The position numbers and the translations under genes were made by a program. 64,000 bases of DNA from the NCBI GenBank assembly GCA_009693235.1, contig SHXR01000012.1, forward strand, positions 1-64,000. The letters are read 5' to 3'. Below are positions 35,218 through 44,556 of the stretch, piece by piece. The notes beneath the pieces were generated by a model that worked only from the letters and a program-made list of their open reading frames with translations, was not told the origin of the DNA and made no database searches. Source of the stretch: Betaproteobacteria bacterium (GTDB lineage Bacteria; Pseudomonadota; Gammaproteobacteria; Burkholderiales; SG8-39). Every line of letters starts with the position of its first letter. Within the stretch, counting starts at the first letter, position 1.

Positions 35218-35967
35218 TTACGTGGCTGCCAAATTGAGCATGACGCCGGAAAGATGCGAAGCCCGGTCTGAACAGAGAAACGCTACCTGGTCGCCGACCT
35301 GAGCCGGATCCTGGACCCGTGAGCTCTTCAATAGCTCTTCCCAGCGTGATTCGTCGCCGAACTTCTCTTTGGCGATCGTCTTGTTGAGCTGGATGATCCG
35401 GTCAGTCATCGTGGCGCCGGGATGCAAGCCCAGCACTCGTACGCCATGTGCGATCGAGCCTTTGCCCACTGCTTTGGTGAAGGCATCAAGCGCTGCATTG
35501 CCGGCGGCACCGCAAACGTACTCGGCGGGAAACGTGACGCCAGCCATGCCGATGACATTGAAGATCACGCCTTTGCCGCGCGCCTGCATGCGGGCGAGGA
35601 TTTCGCGCGTCATGTTCACATAGCCAAACACCTTGAGTTCCCAGGCGTGGCGCCATTTTTCTTCGTCGATCTTCTCGAGGGAGCCACCCGGGATGTCGCC
35701 TGCATTGTTCACCAGGATGTCGACATTCGCGCAGGCCGCCGCAAGTTTCTTGACCGTGCCCGGCACGCGCAGATCGGCAATATGGGTGTGAACGGTCACG
35801 CCATATTTCTTGGCGATGTCAGCCTTGTTCTTCTCCAGCAGATCCGCTGAGCGCGCAGCAATGTTGATCGTGCAGCCTTCGGCGGCAAACGAATTGGCGC
35901 AGGCAAGGCCTATGCCTTTGGAGGCGCCGGTAATGAGAACACTCTTGCCTTTGAGTCCTAAATCCAT
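35218..35967 (-). CDS. Short-chain dehydrogenase-like protein with altered catalytic residues
   Basis: This 249-residue SDR-fold protein has an intact cofactor motif TGASKGIG (13-20) and NNAG (87-90). The catalytic region reads NVIGMAG and Tyr150-Val-Cys-Gly-Ala154: the Tyr remains, but the Lys of Tyr-x3-Lys is Ala and the Ser is not at its usual place. The following GNAALDAFTKAVG resembles a recurring SDR subgroup, so this is probably a lineage trait and not decay. Start 35967 has AAGGAG upstream. The reaction is uncertain. Confidence 0.82.
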   Translation of the reverse strand: MDLGLKGKSVLITGASKGIGLACANSFAAEGCTINIAARSADLLEKNKADIAKKYGVTVHTHIADLRVPGTVKKLAAACANVDILVNNAGDIPGGSLEKIDEEKWRHAWELKVFGYVNMTREILARMQARGKGVIFNVIGMAGVTFPAEYVCGAAGNAALDAFTKAVGKGSIAHGVRVLGLHPGATMTDRIIQLNKTIAKEKFGDESRWEELLKSSRVQDPAQVGDQVAFLCSDRASHLSGVMLNLAAT

Positions 35968-36189
35968 GACAAAACTCCTTGTGGGGTACGACGGGCAAAA
36001 CACGGGTCGGATTGTAGCCCGCGCGCTTTTACCCGGTACTCGTCTCCAAATGTAACGGCGAGCTCGGGCGCAATGATTCGATACGGGTCGGCGTCAACAG
36101 GGATGACCGCGCGATCGGTTTTGGCAGTGTACGGCGGCCCGACAGCGAGGATCCTTCGATTCTCCCGGACCGCGCGATGGAGAAGAATC

Positions 36190-36492
36190 ATGAACAAATT
36201 ACTCGCGATTGTGTTGACCGCATCGGCGCTTTTGATACCCCTTGCGTCCGAAGCTCGTACTCCGGAAGTTCGCATTGATTTTCCCTTGCCACCATTGTTG
36301 ATCCCAACCCCGATTGGCTTTGTCCATGCGCAACCTTTCCATGGGGCCGGCTACCACAATGGGTACTACGCACCGCGTGTGCATGGCGGCCACTTCTACC
36401 GGCACCATGGGTACCATCGGGATCACGATTTTCACCATGGCGGCGATCGCGGCCGCGATAGGGGTGGTGACCAGCGCAGCCATCGTCGCTAA
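36190..36492 (+). CDS. Small exported His/Gly/Arg-rich protein
   Basis: This 100-residue protein begins with a signal peptide (MNKLLAIVLTASALLIPLAS), a Pro-rich linker (PLPPLLIPTPIGF) and a C-terminal half dense in His, Gly, Arg and Tyr, for example HGGHFYRHHGYHRDHDFHH. The GGAGAAG just before the start supports translation. Such tails may bind metal ions or surfaces, but the family is not recognised. It stands alone between two minus-strand genes. Confidence 0.6.
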   Translation: MNKLLAIVLTASALLIPLASEARTPEVRIDFPLPPLLIPTPIGFVHAQPFHGAGYHNGYYAPRVHGGHFYRHHGYHRDHDFHHGGDRGRDRGGDQRSHRR

Positions 36493-36514
36493 ACGTCATC
36501 GCATACTGCTCCGC

Positions 36515-36544
36515 ATCGCCGGCAGGCCACCGCTTGCCGGCGAT
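36515..36544. terminator. Strong hairpin between convergent genes
   Basis: A 13-bp stem with one G-T wobble (36515-36527 with 36532-36544) and a 4-base loop lies between the stop of the His-rich protein gene and the stop of the minus-strand aminotransferase gene. It is likely to act as a bidirectional terminator. No long T-run is present. Confidence 0.55.
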
Positions 36545-36623
36545 CCGTTCTCTCACATGAATCCCCTTGATCCCCGCCTGCTCCACGGATATGACAAGCC
36601 TTGTCGGCGGCAGGTGTTGGTCC

Positions 36624-37823
36624 CTACGCAGCCTTTTTCGTCGCCGTCGATGCCTTGTGCGCTTCGGTCAAGTACTGCATGGCAGCTTGCGCGCCGCCAG
36701 CGCGATGCGGAACGCCGGCGAGTTCCAGACCCATCTCCACGCCCGCCAGCGTACCCATCAGGGTGAGATCGTTGAAATCACCCAAATGCCCGATGCGAAA
36801 CACTTTGCCTGCGATCTTGCCAAGGCCGGTACCGAGCGACATATCGAATGCGTCGAGAATGATTTTGCGCAGTCGGTCGGCGTCGTGGCCCGCCGGCATC
36901 ATCACTGCAGTCAGTGCGTTGGAATATTCATCCGGGTTGGCGCAAAGAATCTCCAGGCCCCAGGCGCGGACCGCGCGTCGGGTCGCCTCGCCATGACGAG
37001 CATGGCGCGCAAACACATTGTTCATGCCTTCCTCGGCCAGCATTTTCAATGCTTCCGCCAGCCCGTAGAGAAGATTCGTCGCCGGCGTATACGGGAAGTA
37101 CCCCGTCTTGTTCGAGGCCAGCATTTCTTCCCAGCCCCAATACGATTTGGGGAGTTTCGAGGTCTTGGCGGCGGCGATGGCCTTGTCGCTCACGCAGTTG
37201 AATGAAAGGCCAGGAGGCAACATCAAACCCTTCTGTGAGCCGGCGACCGTGACGTCCACGCCCCATTCGTCATGACGATAGTCAAGTGAGCCAAGCGACG
37301 AGATGGTATCCACCATGAAGAGTGCCGGATGCCGCGCGGCGTCGATGGCTTTGCGGATCGCACCGATGCGGCTCGCGACGCCGGTGGACGTTTCATTGTG
37401 CACGACACACACTGCTTTGATCGTATGAGCGGCGTCCTCCCGTAGCTTTGCTTCGATGGCTGCCGGGTCCGTGCCGCATCGCCAGTCAGTGCTGATGAGT
37501 TCGGTCACCAAGCCAAGCTTGGTTGCCATGCGTTGCCAAAGGGTCGCGAACTGACCGGTCTCGACCATCAGCACCCGATCGCCCGCGGATAGCGTATTGA
37601 CGAGGGCTGCTTCCCAGGCGCCCGTCCCGGAAGCTGGATAGATGATGACCGGCTGCTTGGTCTGAAACACGGATTTCAGGCCGCTCAGTATTTCAAGCCC
37701 CATCACGCCAAATTCAGGCCCCCGATGGTCCATGGTCGGACGATCAATAGCGCGCAATACACGGTCGGGCACGTTCGTTGGACCCGGGATTTGCAGAAAG
37801 TGTCGGCCGCTGTGATAGCTCAT
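36624..37823 (-). CDS. Class V aminotransferase (alanine/serine-glyoxylate aminotransferase-like)
   Basis: This 399-residue PLP enzyme transfers the amino group of Ala or Ser to glyoxylate. The N-terminal IPGPTNVPDRVLRAI, the HNETSTGVASRI segment and the PLP Lys198 in AGSQKGLMLPPG are typical of the serine-glyoxylate/alanine-glyoxylate group. Start 37823 has AAGGA upstream. It is divergent from a glycolate/lactate-oxidase-like gene, so glyoxylate made by one may be used by the other. Serine-pyruvate activity would also fit. Confidence 0.88.
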   Translation of the reverse strand: MSYHSGRHFLQIPGPTNVPDRVLRAIDRPTMDHRGPEFGVMGLEILSGLKSVFQTKQPVIIYPASGTGAWEAALVNTLSAGDRVLMVETGQFATLWQRMATKLGLVTELISTDWRCGTDPAAIEAKLREDAAHTIKAVCVVHNETSTGVASRIGAIRKAIDAARHPALFMVDTISSLGSLDYRHDEWGVDVTVAGSQKGLMLPPGLSFNCVSDKAIAAAKTSKLPKSYWGWEEMLASNKTGYFPYTPATNLLYGLAEALKMLAEEGMNNVFARHARHGEATRRAVRAWGLEILCANPDEYSNALTAVMMPAGHDADRLRKIILDAFDMSLGTGLGKIAGKVFRIGHLGDFNDLTLMGTLAGVEMGLELAGVPHRAGGAQAAMQYLTEAHKASTATKKAA

Positions 37824-37917
37824 TGAACATCCTTTCGATGGCGGTCGCGCAGTGCAGCGCACGGAAGAGACGCGGCCGACGGGTATCATAGCGGACTGCC
37901 CCGAAGCTACCATCGCA

Positions 37918-40905
37918 ATGAAGATCGAAGGCTCGCAAGCAATCGAACCGCCGCCGCAACGACAATTCACGGTGTCATTTCATCCGCGCGTCGGTGATTC
38001 CGCGCTGGCCGCCCGCCTGCGTCGCGAAGTGGATGGCGAGATCCTGTTCGATGCGCCGTCGCGCGGCCGCTACTCGACCGACGCGTCGATCTATCAGATC
38101 GACCCCGTCGGCGTGGTGATACCGCGATCTGAGGAAGCAGCGCGCATCGCGATGCAGATCGGTATCGAAGAAGGTGTGCCCGTCCTGCCGCGTGGCGCGG
38201 GTACCTCGCAGTGTGGCCAGACGGTCGGTGCGGCGCTGGTCATCGATAACTCGAAGTACCTCAATGCGGTGGTTGAACTGAACGTCGCAGAGCGCCGCTG
38301 CGTGGTGCAACCCGGCGTGGTGCTGGACACCTTGAACGCACAATTGCGCCCGCATGGACTGTGGTTTCCGGTCGACGTCTCGACGAGTGCGCAAGCGACG
38401 ATTGGCGGCATGGCGGGCAACAATTCGTGCGGCTCGCGCTCGATTCGTTACGGCAACATGGTGCATAACGTCCACGCGATCGATGCCTGGCTCGCCGATG
38501 GCAGCGCGATGCGTTTTGGCCCGCACACGGAACTTTCCGCCGGGCCGGCCGCGTATCGTTCGATCATCGATAAGGTACATGCGATCGTCAGGCGCGAAGC
38601 TGACGAGATCGCGCTTCGCTGGCCGAAAGTTTTGCGCCGTGTCCAGGGCTACAACATCGACATGGTGCAGCCGGATGGGCCGGCACATAATCTTGCGCAT
38701 CTGTTGGTCGGTTCGGAAGGCACGCTCGCCTATTCGCGGCAAGTCCATCTGAATCTCTCGCCGTTACCGAAGGTGAAAACGCTTGGTGTGTGTCACTTCG
38801 CCTCGTTCTATCGCGCGATGCAAGCGCCTGAGCACATCGTGCAGCTCGATCCGGATGCAGTCGAGTTGGTCGATCGCACCATGTTGGAACTTGCGCGAGC
38901 CAATCCGGCGTTTCGCGCCATCGTTGATCGCTGTGTGAAGGGTGAACCGGAAGCGATCCTTCTCGTGGAATTCGCAGGCGACGATAGGGCGGCGCAGATC
39001 GCCAAACTGAAGCGACTGGTCGAGCTGATGGGGGACCTGGGCCTGCCGGGCAGCGTGGTGGAAGTGACGGATGAAGGCGTGCAAAAGGCCCTCTGGGAAG
39101 TGCGTAAAGCCGGCTTGAACATCATGATGTCGATGAAAGGCGAGGGGAAACCCGTCTCGTTCATTGAAGACTGCGCCGTTCCGCTCGACCATCTCGCCGA
39201 GTACACGCGCCGTCTCACCGAGGTGTTCACCAAACACGGCACGCGCGGCACATGGTATGCGCATGCGTCGGTCGGCACCTTGCATGTGCGTCCGATTCTC
39301 AATATGAAAGAGGGTGGCGCGGGCCAATTGCGTGCCATTGCCGAAGAAGCGTGCGAACTCGTCCGTGAATACAAAGGCGCCTATTCCGGTGAACATGGTG
39401 ATGGACTGGTGCGCTCGCAATGGATCGAACCCATCATCGGTGCGCGTCTGATGCGTGCGTTGGAAGAAATCAAAGACCTCTTCGATCCACGCGGACTGAT
39501 GAATCCGGGCAAGATCGTGCGGGCCCCACGTCAAGACGATCGCACCTTGTATCGCTTCAAGCCGGGCTATCGTGCGCAGCCGATCACCACCGGGCTCGAC
39601 TGGTCGGAATGGGATCAGGGCGATCGTACCGACGGCGCGGGTGGATTGGCCGCCGCCATCGAGATGTGCAACAACAATGGCCATTGCCGCAAGTTCGATG
39701 CGGGCACCATGTGCCCGTCTTTTCGCGCCACGCAAGATGAGCAGCATCTCACACGCGGGCGGGCCAATACGCTGCGCTTGGCGGTATCGGGACAGCTTGG
39801 GCCGGGTGGCTTTACGAGCGATGCGGTGCGCGAGGCCATGGACCTTTGCGTGAGCTGTAAAGGCTGCAAGCGCGAATGCCCGACCGGCGTCGACATGGCG
39901 CGGATGAAAATAGAATTTCTGCATCAGGTTCATAAAGAGCAAAGCTATTCGCTCAAGGACACGTTGATCGCGTATCTGCCGCGCTATGCCCCGTGGGCGG
40001 CGAAGCTGTCATGGCTCCTCAATGCCACCGAGAATGTTCCGCTATTGGGGGGGCTATTCAAGCAAGCGCTGGGATTGGCGGCACAACGATCGTTGCCGCG
40101 CTGGCAGAGCGACACCTATCTTCAAACGCCGGCCCCCAGGGCAACCGGCAACTTAACCGGAGCAGAAGTAGTGTTGTTGGTCGACACTTTCACCAACTAC
40201 TTTGAACCGGAGAACGCCCGGGCCGCCGAACGTGTATTGCATGCGGCAGGCTATGTCGTCAAAGTCGTGCGCGCGGCAGCTGGCGATCGCCCGCTGTGTT
40301 GCGGGAGAACATTTCTGGCGACCGGAATGATTGATCAGGCACGCGCTGAGGCCAGCCGCATGGTCGCCGCGTTGGCGCCGTACGCAGAGCGCGGCGTTCC
40401 GATCATTGGGCTAGAACCATCGTGTCTGTTCACGTTGCGGGATGAGCTGCACGCCATGAAGTTAGGCGACAGGGTTGCGGCAATCGGCCGGTGCGCGGTG
40501 TTGTTCGAAGAGTTTCTCGCGCGCGAACAGAGCGCAGGCAAGCTCAAGCTCGTCTTGCAGCCGATTCGCGCCAAGCAGGCCTTGCTCCATGGGCATTGCC
40601 ACCAGAAGGCGTTCGGAGTGATGTCGGCGGTCAAGCAGACCCTCGGTCTGGTTCCCGATTTGAAGGTGGAGACGATCCAGTCGAGCTGTTGCGGCATGGC
40701 GGGTGCCTTCGGCTATGAAGCCGCCCATTTCGAGGTGTCGATGAAGATGGCGGAAGCGTCGCTCCTGCCCGCGGTGCGCAAGGCCTCCTCTGACACATTG
40801 ATCGTGGCCGACGGCACCAGCTGTCGGCATCAGATCAAGGACGGTGCCCAGCGCGATGCGGTGCATGTTGCGCGAGTCTTGGCTGAGGCGCTCGGCCCAC
40901 AGTGA
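37918..40905 (+). CDS. FAD-binding and 4Fe-4S fused glycolate/D-lactate dehydrogenase-like protein
   Basis: This 995-residue fusion has an N-terminal FAD-binding PCMH domain (PVLPRGAGTSQCGQ and GGMAGNNSCGSRSIRYG) and a FAD-oxidase C-terminal domain (EHGDGLVRSQW). A ferredoxin module follows with CNNNGHCRK...CPSF and CVSCKGCKRECPTG. The C-terminal part has two CCG-type Cys-rich repeats (LCCGRTFLATG and SSCCGMAGAFG), as in GlcF. It corresponds to GlcD plus GlcF in one chain and would oxidise a 2-hydroxyacid and pass electrons to the respiratory chain. ATG 37918 is preferred over GTG 37852. TauE/SafE follows on the same strand. Confidence 0.88.
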   Translation: MKIEGSQAIEPPPQRQFTVSFHPRVGDSALAARLRREVDGEILFDAPSRGRYSTDASIYQIDPVGVVIPRSEEAARIAMQIGIEEGVPVLPRGAGTSQCGQTVGAALVIDNSKYLNAVVELNVAERRCVVQPGVVLDTLNAQLRPHGLWFPVDVSTSAQATIGGMAGNNSCGSRSIRYGNMVHNVHAIDAWLADGSAMRFGPHTELSAGPAAYRSIIDKVHAIVRREADEIALRWPKVLRRVQGYNIDMVQPDGPAHNLAHLLVGSEGTLAYSRQVHLNLSPLPKVKTLGVCHFASFYRAMQAPEHIVQLDPDAVELVDRTMLELARANPAFRAIVDRCVKGEPEAILLVEFAGDDRAAQIAKLKRLVELMGDLGLPGSVVEVTDEGVQKALWEVRKAGLNIMMSMKGEGKPVSFIEDCAVPLDHLAEYTRRLTEVFTKHGTRGTWYAHASVGTLHVRPILNMKEGGAGQLRAIAEEACELVREYKGAYSGEHGDGLVRSQWIEPIIGARLMRALEEIKDLFDPRGLMNPGKIVRAPRQDDRTLYRFKPGYRAQPITTGLDWSEWDQGDRTDGAGGLAAAIEMCNNNGHCRKFDAGTMCPSFRATQDEQHLTRGRANTLRLAVSGQLGPGGFTSDAVREAMDLCVSCKGCKRECPTGVDMARMKIEFLHQVHKEQSYSLKDTLIAYLPRYAPWAAKLSWLLNATENVPLLGGLFKQALGLAAQRSLPRWQSDTYLQTPAPRATGNLTGAEVVLLVDTFTNYFEPENARAAERVLHAAGYVVKVVRAAAGDRPLCCGRTFLATGMIDQARAEASRMVAALAPYAERGVPIIGLEPSCLFTLRDELHAMKLGDRVAAIGRCAVLFEEFLAREQSAGKLKLVLQPIRAKQALLHGHCHQKAFGVMSAVKQTLGLVPDLKVETIQSSCCGMAGAFGYEAAHFEVSMKMAEASLLPAVRKASSDTLIVADGTSCRHQIKDGAQRDAVHVARVLAEALGPQ

Positions 40906-40926
40906 TTCGCAATCGTTGCCGCTGAC

Positions 40927-41664
40927 ATGGAGCCCGCCTGGTTCGAGCTGGCTGCACTGATTCCGATCGCGTTTCTGGGTGCATTGATGTATGGCATCAC
41001 CGGGTTCGGCTCCGCCCTCGTGACCATTCCGCTTGCCACGCACCTCGTGCCCTTGCCTGTTGCGCCGGCGATCTTCGCGGTGGTCGATTGGGTCACCTCG
41101 GTACGGGTTGGCGTCGAGAACCTGCGACGGATCGTGAAAAGCGAGTGGCTGCGGATATCGTCGACGATCATCATTGGCAGCACGCTTGGCGTGACGGCGC
41201 TCCATCATTTACCGCGTCACGGCGCGATGATGGCGCTCGGTGTTTTCATCGCCGTCTATTCACTCTACGCGTTGAAGGTGCGCGGCGAAGGTCCAGAAGT
41301 GCATCGCCGGTGGTCGTACCTTGCGGGTGTTGGCGGCGGTTTGTCGGGGACCTTGTTCGGTGCCGGCGGACCGCCCTACGCAATTTATCTTAGCGATCGG
41401 CCGCTGACGAAAGACGAGTATCGCGCGACGATGTCGGCTACCTCGGTGGTGAACATCACCCTTCGCATCATCGCTTACACGGTGACTGGGCCCCTCATCG
41501 ATCAGACGGTGTGGCTGATGGCGCTGCTATCGTTGCCGGCCGCAATGGCGGGCCTTTACTTTGGGACCAAGGTTTTTCATCGGGTCAATCGTGCCACGCT
41601 GGCGCGGGCCATCGCGGTCGTATTGCTGGTGGCCGGCGGCTCGTTGATCTGGCGCGCGCTTTAG
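40927..41664 (+). CDS. TauE/SafE family permease
   Basis: This 245-residue inner-membrane protein has about eight hydrophobic segments and the two inverted TauE/SafE repeats, marked by YGITGFGSALVTIPL in the first half and GLSGTLFGAGGPPYAIYL in the second. Family members export or import sulfite, sulfonates or organic acids. It lies 21 bases after the FAD/Fe-S dehydrogenase gene and is probably co-transcribed, so a 2-hydroxyacid or oxo-acid is a reasonable cargo guess. It converges on the DUF465 gene with a one-base gap. Confidence 0.86.
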   Translation: MEPAWFELAALIPIAFLGALMYGITGFGSALVTIPLATHLVPLPVAPAIFAVVDWVTSVRVGVENLRRIVKSEWLRISSTIIIGSTLGVTALHHLPRHGAMMALGVFIAVYSLYALKVRGEGPEVHRRWSYLAGVGGGLSGTLFGAGGPPYAIYLSDRPLTKDEYRATMSATSVVNITLRIIAYTVTGPLIDQTVWLMALLSLPAAMAGLYFGTKVFHRVNRATLARAIAVVLLVAGGSLIWRAL

Positions 41665-41665
41665 C

Positions 41666-41890
41666 TCAGGCCAGCGGGTCTTTGCCCAGCTGCCGCTCCA
41701 ACAACGAGATTTGATCTTTCAGCACAAGTTTGCGCTTCTTAATGCGGCGGATCTGCAGCTCATCGCGCACCGGCTCGCCCTCCAGACGCGTGATGACATC
41801 ATCGAGATCCCGATGCTCGAGACGAAGGTCCGCGAGCTTGCCTTCCGGCACCCGGCGTTCTTCGACGGTGAGATCGGGGCCGCGGTTCAT
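41666..41890 (-). CDS. DUF465 / YdcH-like small coiled-coil protein
   Basis: This 74-residue protein is a predicted helical hairpin. [16 protein letters not shown] and [24 protein letters not shown] are the two arms of the DUF465 fold. The start at 41890 overlaps the stop of lgt as ATGA, which fixes it against a longer reading frame beginning at 41959 inside lgt. Family function is unknown; it is common next to housekeeping genes. Confidence 0.82.
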   Translation of the reverse strand: MNRGPDLTVEERRVPEGKLADLRLEHRDLDDVITRLEGEPVRDELQIRRIKKRKLVLKDQISLLERQLGKDPLA

Positions 41891-42678
41891 GTGGGCTGCC
41901 GGCGGTACGACCACACCATCATCCAGATCCCGGCAATCAACATTGGCAGTGATAGCCATTGACCCATCGTGAATCCGAGCGACAGCAGCCCCAAGTAGTC
42001 ATCGGGTTCGCGATAAAACTCCACCACAAAGCGGCAGACGCCATAGCTGATGAGGAACAGCCCGGAGACGGCGCCCGTCGGCCGCTGCTTCATCGAGAAC
42101 ATCCACAGCACGATGAAGAGCGTTACCCCTTCCAAGGCGAATTGATACAACTGCGACGGGTGCCGCGGCAGATTGCCCGCGCCCGCCACACGGAACACCA
42201 TGCCCCATGCGACATCGGTGACGCGGCCGTAGAGTTCGGCATTGATGAAATTGCCGATCCGCCCGGTCGCCAGCCCGATCGGGACCATCGGGACAATGAA
42301 GTCGGTGAGCGCAAGCCAATGGATTTTGTGATTGCGGGCGACCAGGAGGGCCGCGACCAGCACGCCAAGAAATCCGCCATGAAACGACATGCCGCCTTCC
42401 CAGACCTTGATGATGTCGAGCGGATTACCAAGAAAATGCAACGGCTTGTAGAACAGCACATAGCCCAGGCGTCCACCCAGGATGACGCCCAGCACCCCGT
42501 AGAACAACATATCGTCTACCAGTTGATAGGTCGCGCCCGACCATGGTTGGGTACGACTGCGGCGCCTGGCAAGAAAAAAGAATGCGGCAAAGCCGATGAG
42601 ATACATGAGCCCATACCAGCGTATGGCGATGGGCCCGATCTGGAGCGCGATGGGGTCGAAATTTGGGTGAACAAGCAC
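41887..42678 (-). CDS. lgt: Prolipoprotein diacylglyceryl transferase
   Basis: This 263-residue inner-membrane enzyme transfers diacylglycerol from phosphatidylglycerol to the lipobox Cys of prolipoproteins, the first step of lipoprotein maturation. The signature [23 protein letters not shown] and RHPSQLYQ are intact, and about seven membrane segments are seen. The stop overlaps the DUF465 start. A predicted lipoprotein client in this window is the LivK-like binding protein with an LGAC lipobox. It is divergent from ilvD. Confidence 0.95.
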   Translation of the reverse strand: MLVHPNFDPIALQIGPIAIRWYGLMYLIGFAAFFFLARRRSRTQPWSGATYQLVDDMLFYGVLGVILGGRLGYVLFYKPLHFLGNPLDIIKVWEGGMSFHGGFLGVLVAALLVARNHKIHWLALTDFIVPMVPIGLATGRIGNFINAELYGRVTDVAWGMVFRVAGAGNLPRHPSQLYQFALEGVTLFIVLWMFSMKQRPTGAVSGLFLISYGVCRFVVEFYREPDDYLGLLSLGFTMGQWLSLPMLIAGIWMMVWSYRRQPT

Positions 42679-42865
42679 TGGGAGCGGCAGATTTTGTGAG
42701 GCGAACCGGAATTATAGGTCGCAAGTGGATGACTCAACCGAGAGATTCCGCGCAACCGTTCTCGAATGGCGATCGGCGGTTGACCCGACGTGCGCGGGCA
42801 GTGTCCATCAGCCCGGGATAAAATCAGCCGATCTGTTCTTCATCGATCCAATCAAAGGAGTTTTC

Positions 42866-44542
42866 ATGGCCGACAACTGGCGCAGCCGCACCATCACGGG
42901 CGGTGTGGCCCGCTCACCGAATCGCGCGATGCTGCGCGCTGTTGGCTTTGGCGACGGCGATTTTGAGAAGCCGATCGTGGGGGTCGCCAATGGCCACTCC
43001 ACCATGAATCCCTGCAATGCCGGCATTCAGCCGCTGGTCGATAGCGCTATCGAGGCTTTGCGAAAAGCGGGGGCCATGCCGCAAGTATTCGGTGTGCCGA
43101 CGGTCACCGATGGCATCGGTATGGGTACCGAGGCGATGAAATATTCGCTCGTCTCGCGTGAGGTCATCGCCGATGCGATCGAAACATCCGTCAACGGTCA
43201 GGCGATGGATGGCGCGCTGGTGGTGGGCGGCTGCGACAAGAACATGCCGGGCGGCATGATGGCTATTGCGCGGATGAACGTGCCCGCCATCTACGTCTAT
43301 GCCGGCACGATCAAGCCGGGTAAATGGAAAGGGCAGGATCTCACCATCGTGTCGGCCTTCGAGGCCGTCGGTGCTTTTGCGGCCGGCAAGATGGGCAAGG
43401 AAGATTTTGAGGGCATCGAGCGGAACGCCTGTCCGTCGGTTGGCGCTTGCGGCGGGATGTACACCGCCAACACAATGTCTTCGTCGTTCGAAGCCTTAGG
43501 GATGAGCTTGCTGGGTTCGTCGCAGATGGCTTCCCCAGATGGCGAAAAGGCCGACTCCGCGGCTGAATCGGCGCGGGTGCTGGTCAATGCGATCAAGCGG
43601 AACATCCGCGCGCGCGATGTGATCACCCGTAATTCCATCGAAAACGCGGTGGCGTTGATTATGGCCACTGGCGGCTCCACCAATGCCGTGCTGCACTTCC
43701 TCGCGATCGCACATGCCGCCGAAGTCGAGTGGACCATCGATGATTTCGAACGGGTGCGCCAGCGCGTACCGGTGCTTTGCGATCTGAAGCCATCCGGACG
43801 CTTCGTCGCGGTCGACTTCCATCGTGCGGGCGGTGTGCCGCAAGTGTTAAAGATCCTGCTTGCCAATGGGCGCTTGCACGGCGATTGCATGACGATCACC
43901 GGTCGCACCATGGCGCAAGAACTGGCGAACATTCCCGCCGAGCCCCGCCGGGACCAGGAAGTCATTCGTCCATGGTCGAACCCCATGTATCCACACGGAC
44001 ATCTCGCGATTCTGAAAGGCAATCTCTCGCCTGAAGGGTGCGTCGCCAAAATCACCGGCCTCAAGAATCCGTCGATCACAGGGCCTGCGCGGGTGTTCAA
44101 TTCCGAGAACGAGACGATGGAAGCGATCATGGCGCGCAAGATCAAGCCGGGCGATGTGATCGTGATCCGCTATGAGGGGCCGCAGGGTGGCCCAGGCATG
44201 CAGGAAATGCTCGCACCGACCTCGGCCTTGATCGGTCAAGGCCTGGGCGAATCGGTCGGTTTGATTACCGATGGCCGCTTCTCTGGCGGTACCTGGGGCA
44301 TGGTGGTCGGACATGTCTCGCCCGAAGCGCATGTTGGCGGGCCGATCGGGCTGGTCCATGAAGGCGATTCCATTACCATCGACGCACATAAACGGCTGTT
44401 GCAATTGAATGTGCCGGACGCCGAAATGGCCAAACGCAAAGCGGCATGGCAGCAGCCGGCGCCAAAGTACAAGCGCGGTTTGCTCGCGAAATATGCGCGG
44501 ATCGTGTCGACCGCGAGTCGCGGTGCGGTGACCGACGGCTAG
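42866..44542 (+). CDS. ilvD: Dihydroxy-acid dehydratase
   Basis: This 558-residue Fe-S enzyme dehydrates 2,3-dihydroxy-3-methylbutanoate and -pentanoate in valine, isoleucine and leucine synthesis. Three cluster Cys are visible: [16 protein letters not shown] and [16 protein letters not shown]. The short length and three-Cys pattern favour the [2Fe-2S] type over the longer [4Fe-4S] enzyme of E. coli. Start 42866 follows AAAGGAG; the in-frame start at 42725 is not family-like. ilvD paralogues acting on sugar acids exist, but the sequence looks like the amino-acid enzyme. Confidence 0.93.
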   Translation: MADNWRSRTITGGVARSPNRAMLRAVGFGDGDFEKPIVGVANGHSTMNPCNAGIQPLVDSAIEALRKAGAMPQVFGVPTVTDGIGMGTEAMKYSLVSREVIADAIETSVNGQAMDGALVVGGCDKNMPGGMMAIARMNVPAIYVYAGTIKPGKWKGQDLTIVSAFEAVGAFAAGKMGKEDFEGIERNACPSVGACGGMYTANTMSSSFEALGMSLLGSSQMASPDGEKADSAAESARVLVNAIKRNIRARDVITRNSIENAVALIMATGGSTNAVLHFLAIAHAAEVEWTIDDFERVRQRVPVLCDLKPSGRFVAVDFHRAGGVPQVLKILLANGRLHGDCMTITGRTMAQELANIPAEPRRDQEVIRPWSNPMYPHGHLAILKGNLSPEGCVAKITGLKNPSITGPARVFNSENETMEAIMARKIKPGDVIVIRYEGPQGGPGMQEMLAPTSALIGQGLGESVGLITDGRFSGGTWGMVVGHVSPEAHVGGPIGLVHEGDSITIDAHKRLLQLNVPDAEMAKRKAAWQQPAPKYKRGLLAKYARIVSTASRGAVTDG

Positions 44543-44556
44543 TTGTTGGGCTGCCG

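Noticed and set aside
38764..39942. Minus-strand open frame of 392 codons
   Set aside because: Antisense to the FAD/Fe-S dehydrogenase, which has cofactor motifs on the plus strand.
41959..42699. Plus-strand open frame of 246 codons over lgt
   Set aside because: The minus strand encodes lgt with its full signature; the plus frame is hydrophilic and motif-free.
42725..42865. N-terminal extension of IlvD
   Set aside because: The upstream in-frame codons lack family similarity, and a strong ribosome-binding site sits just before ATG 42866.
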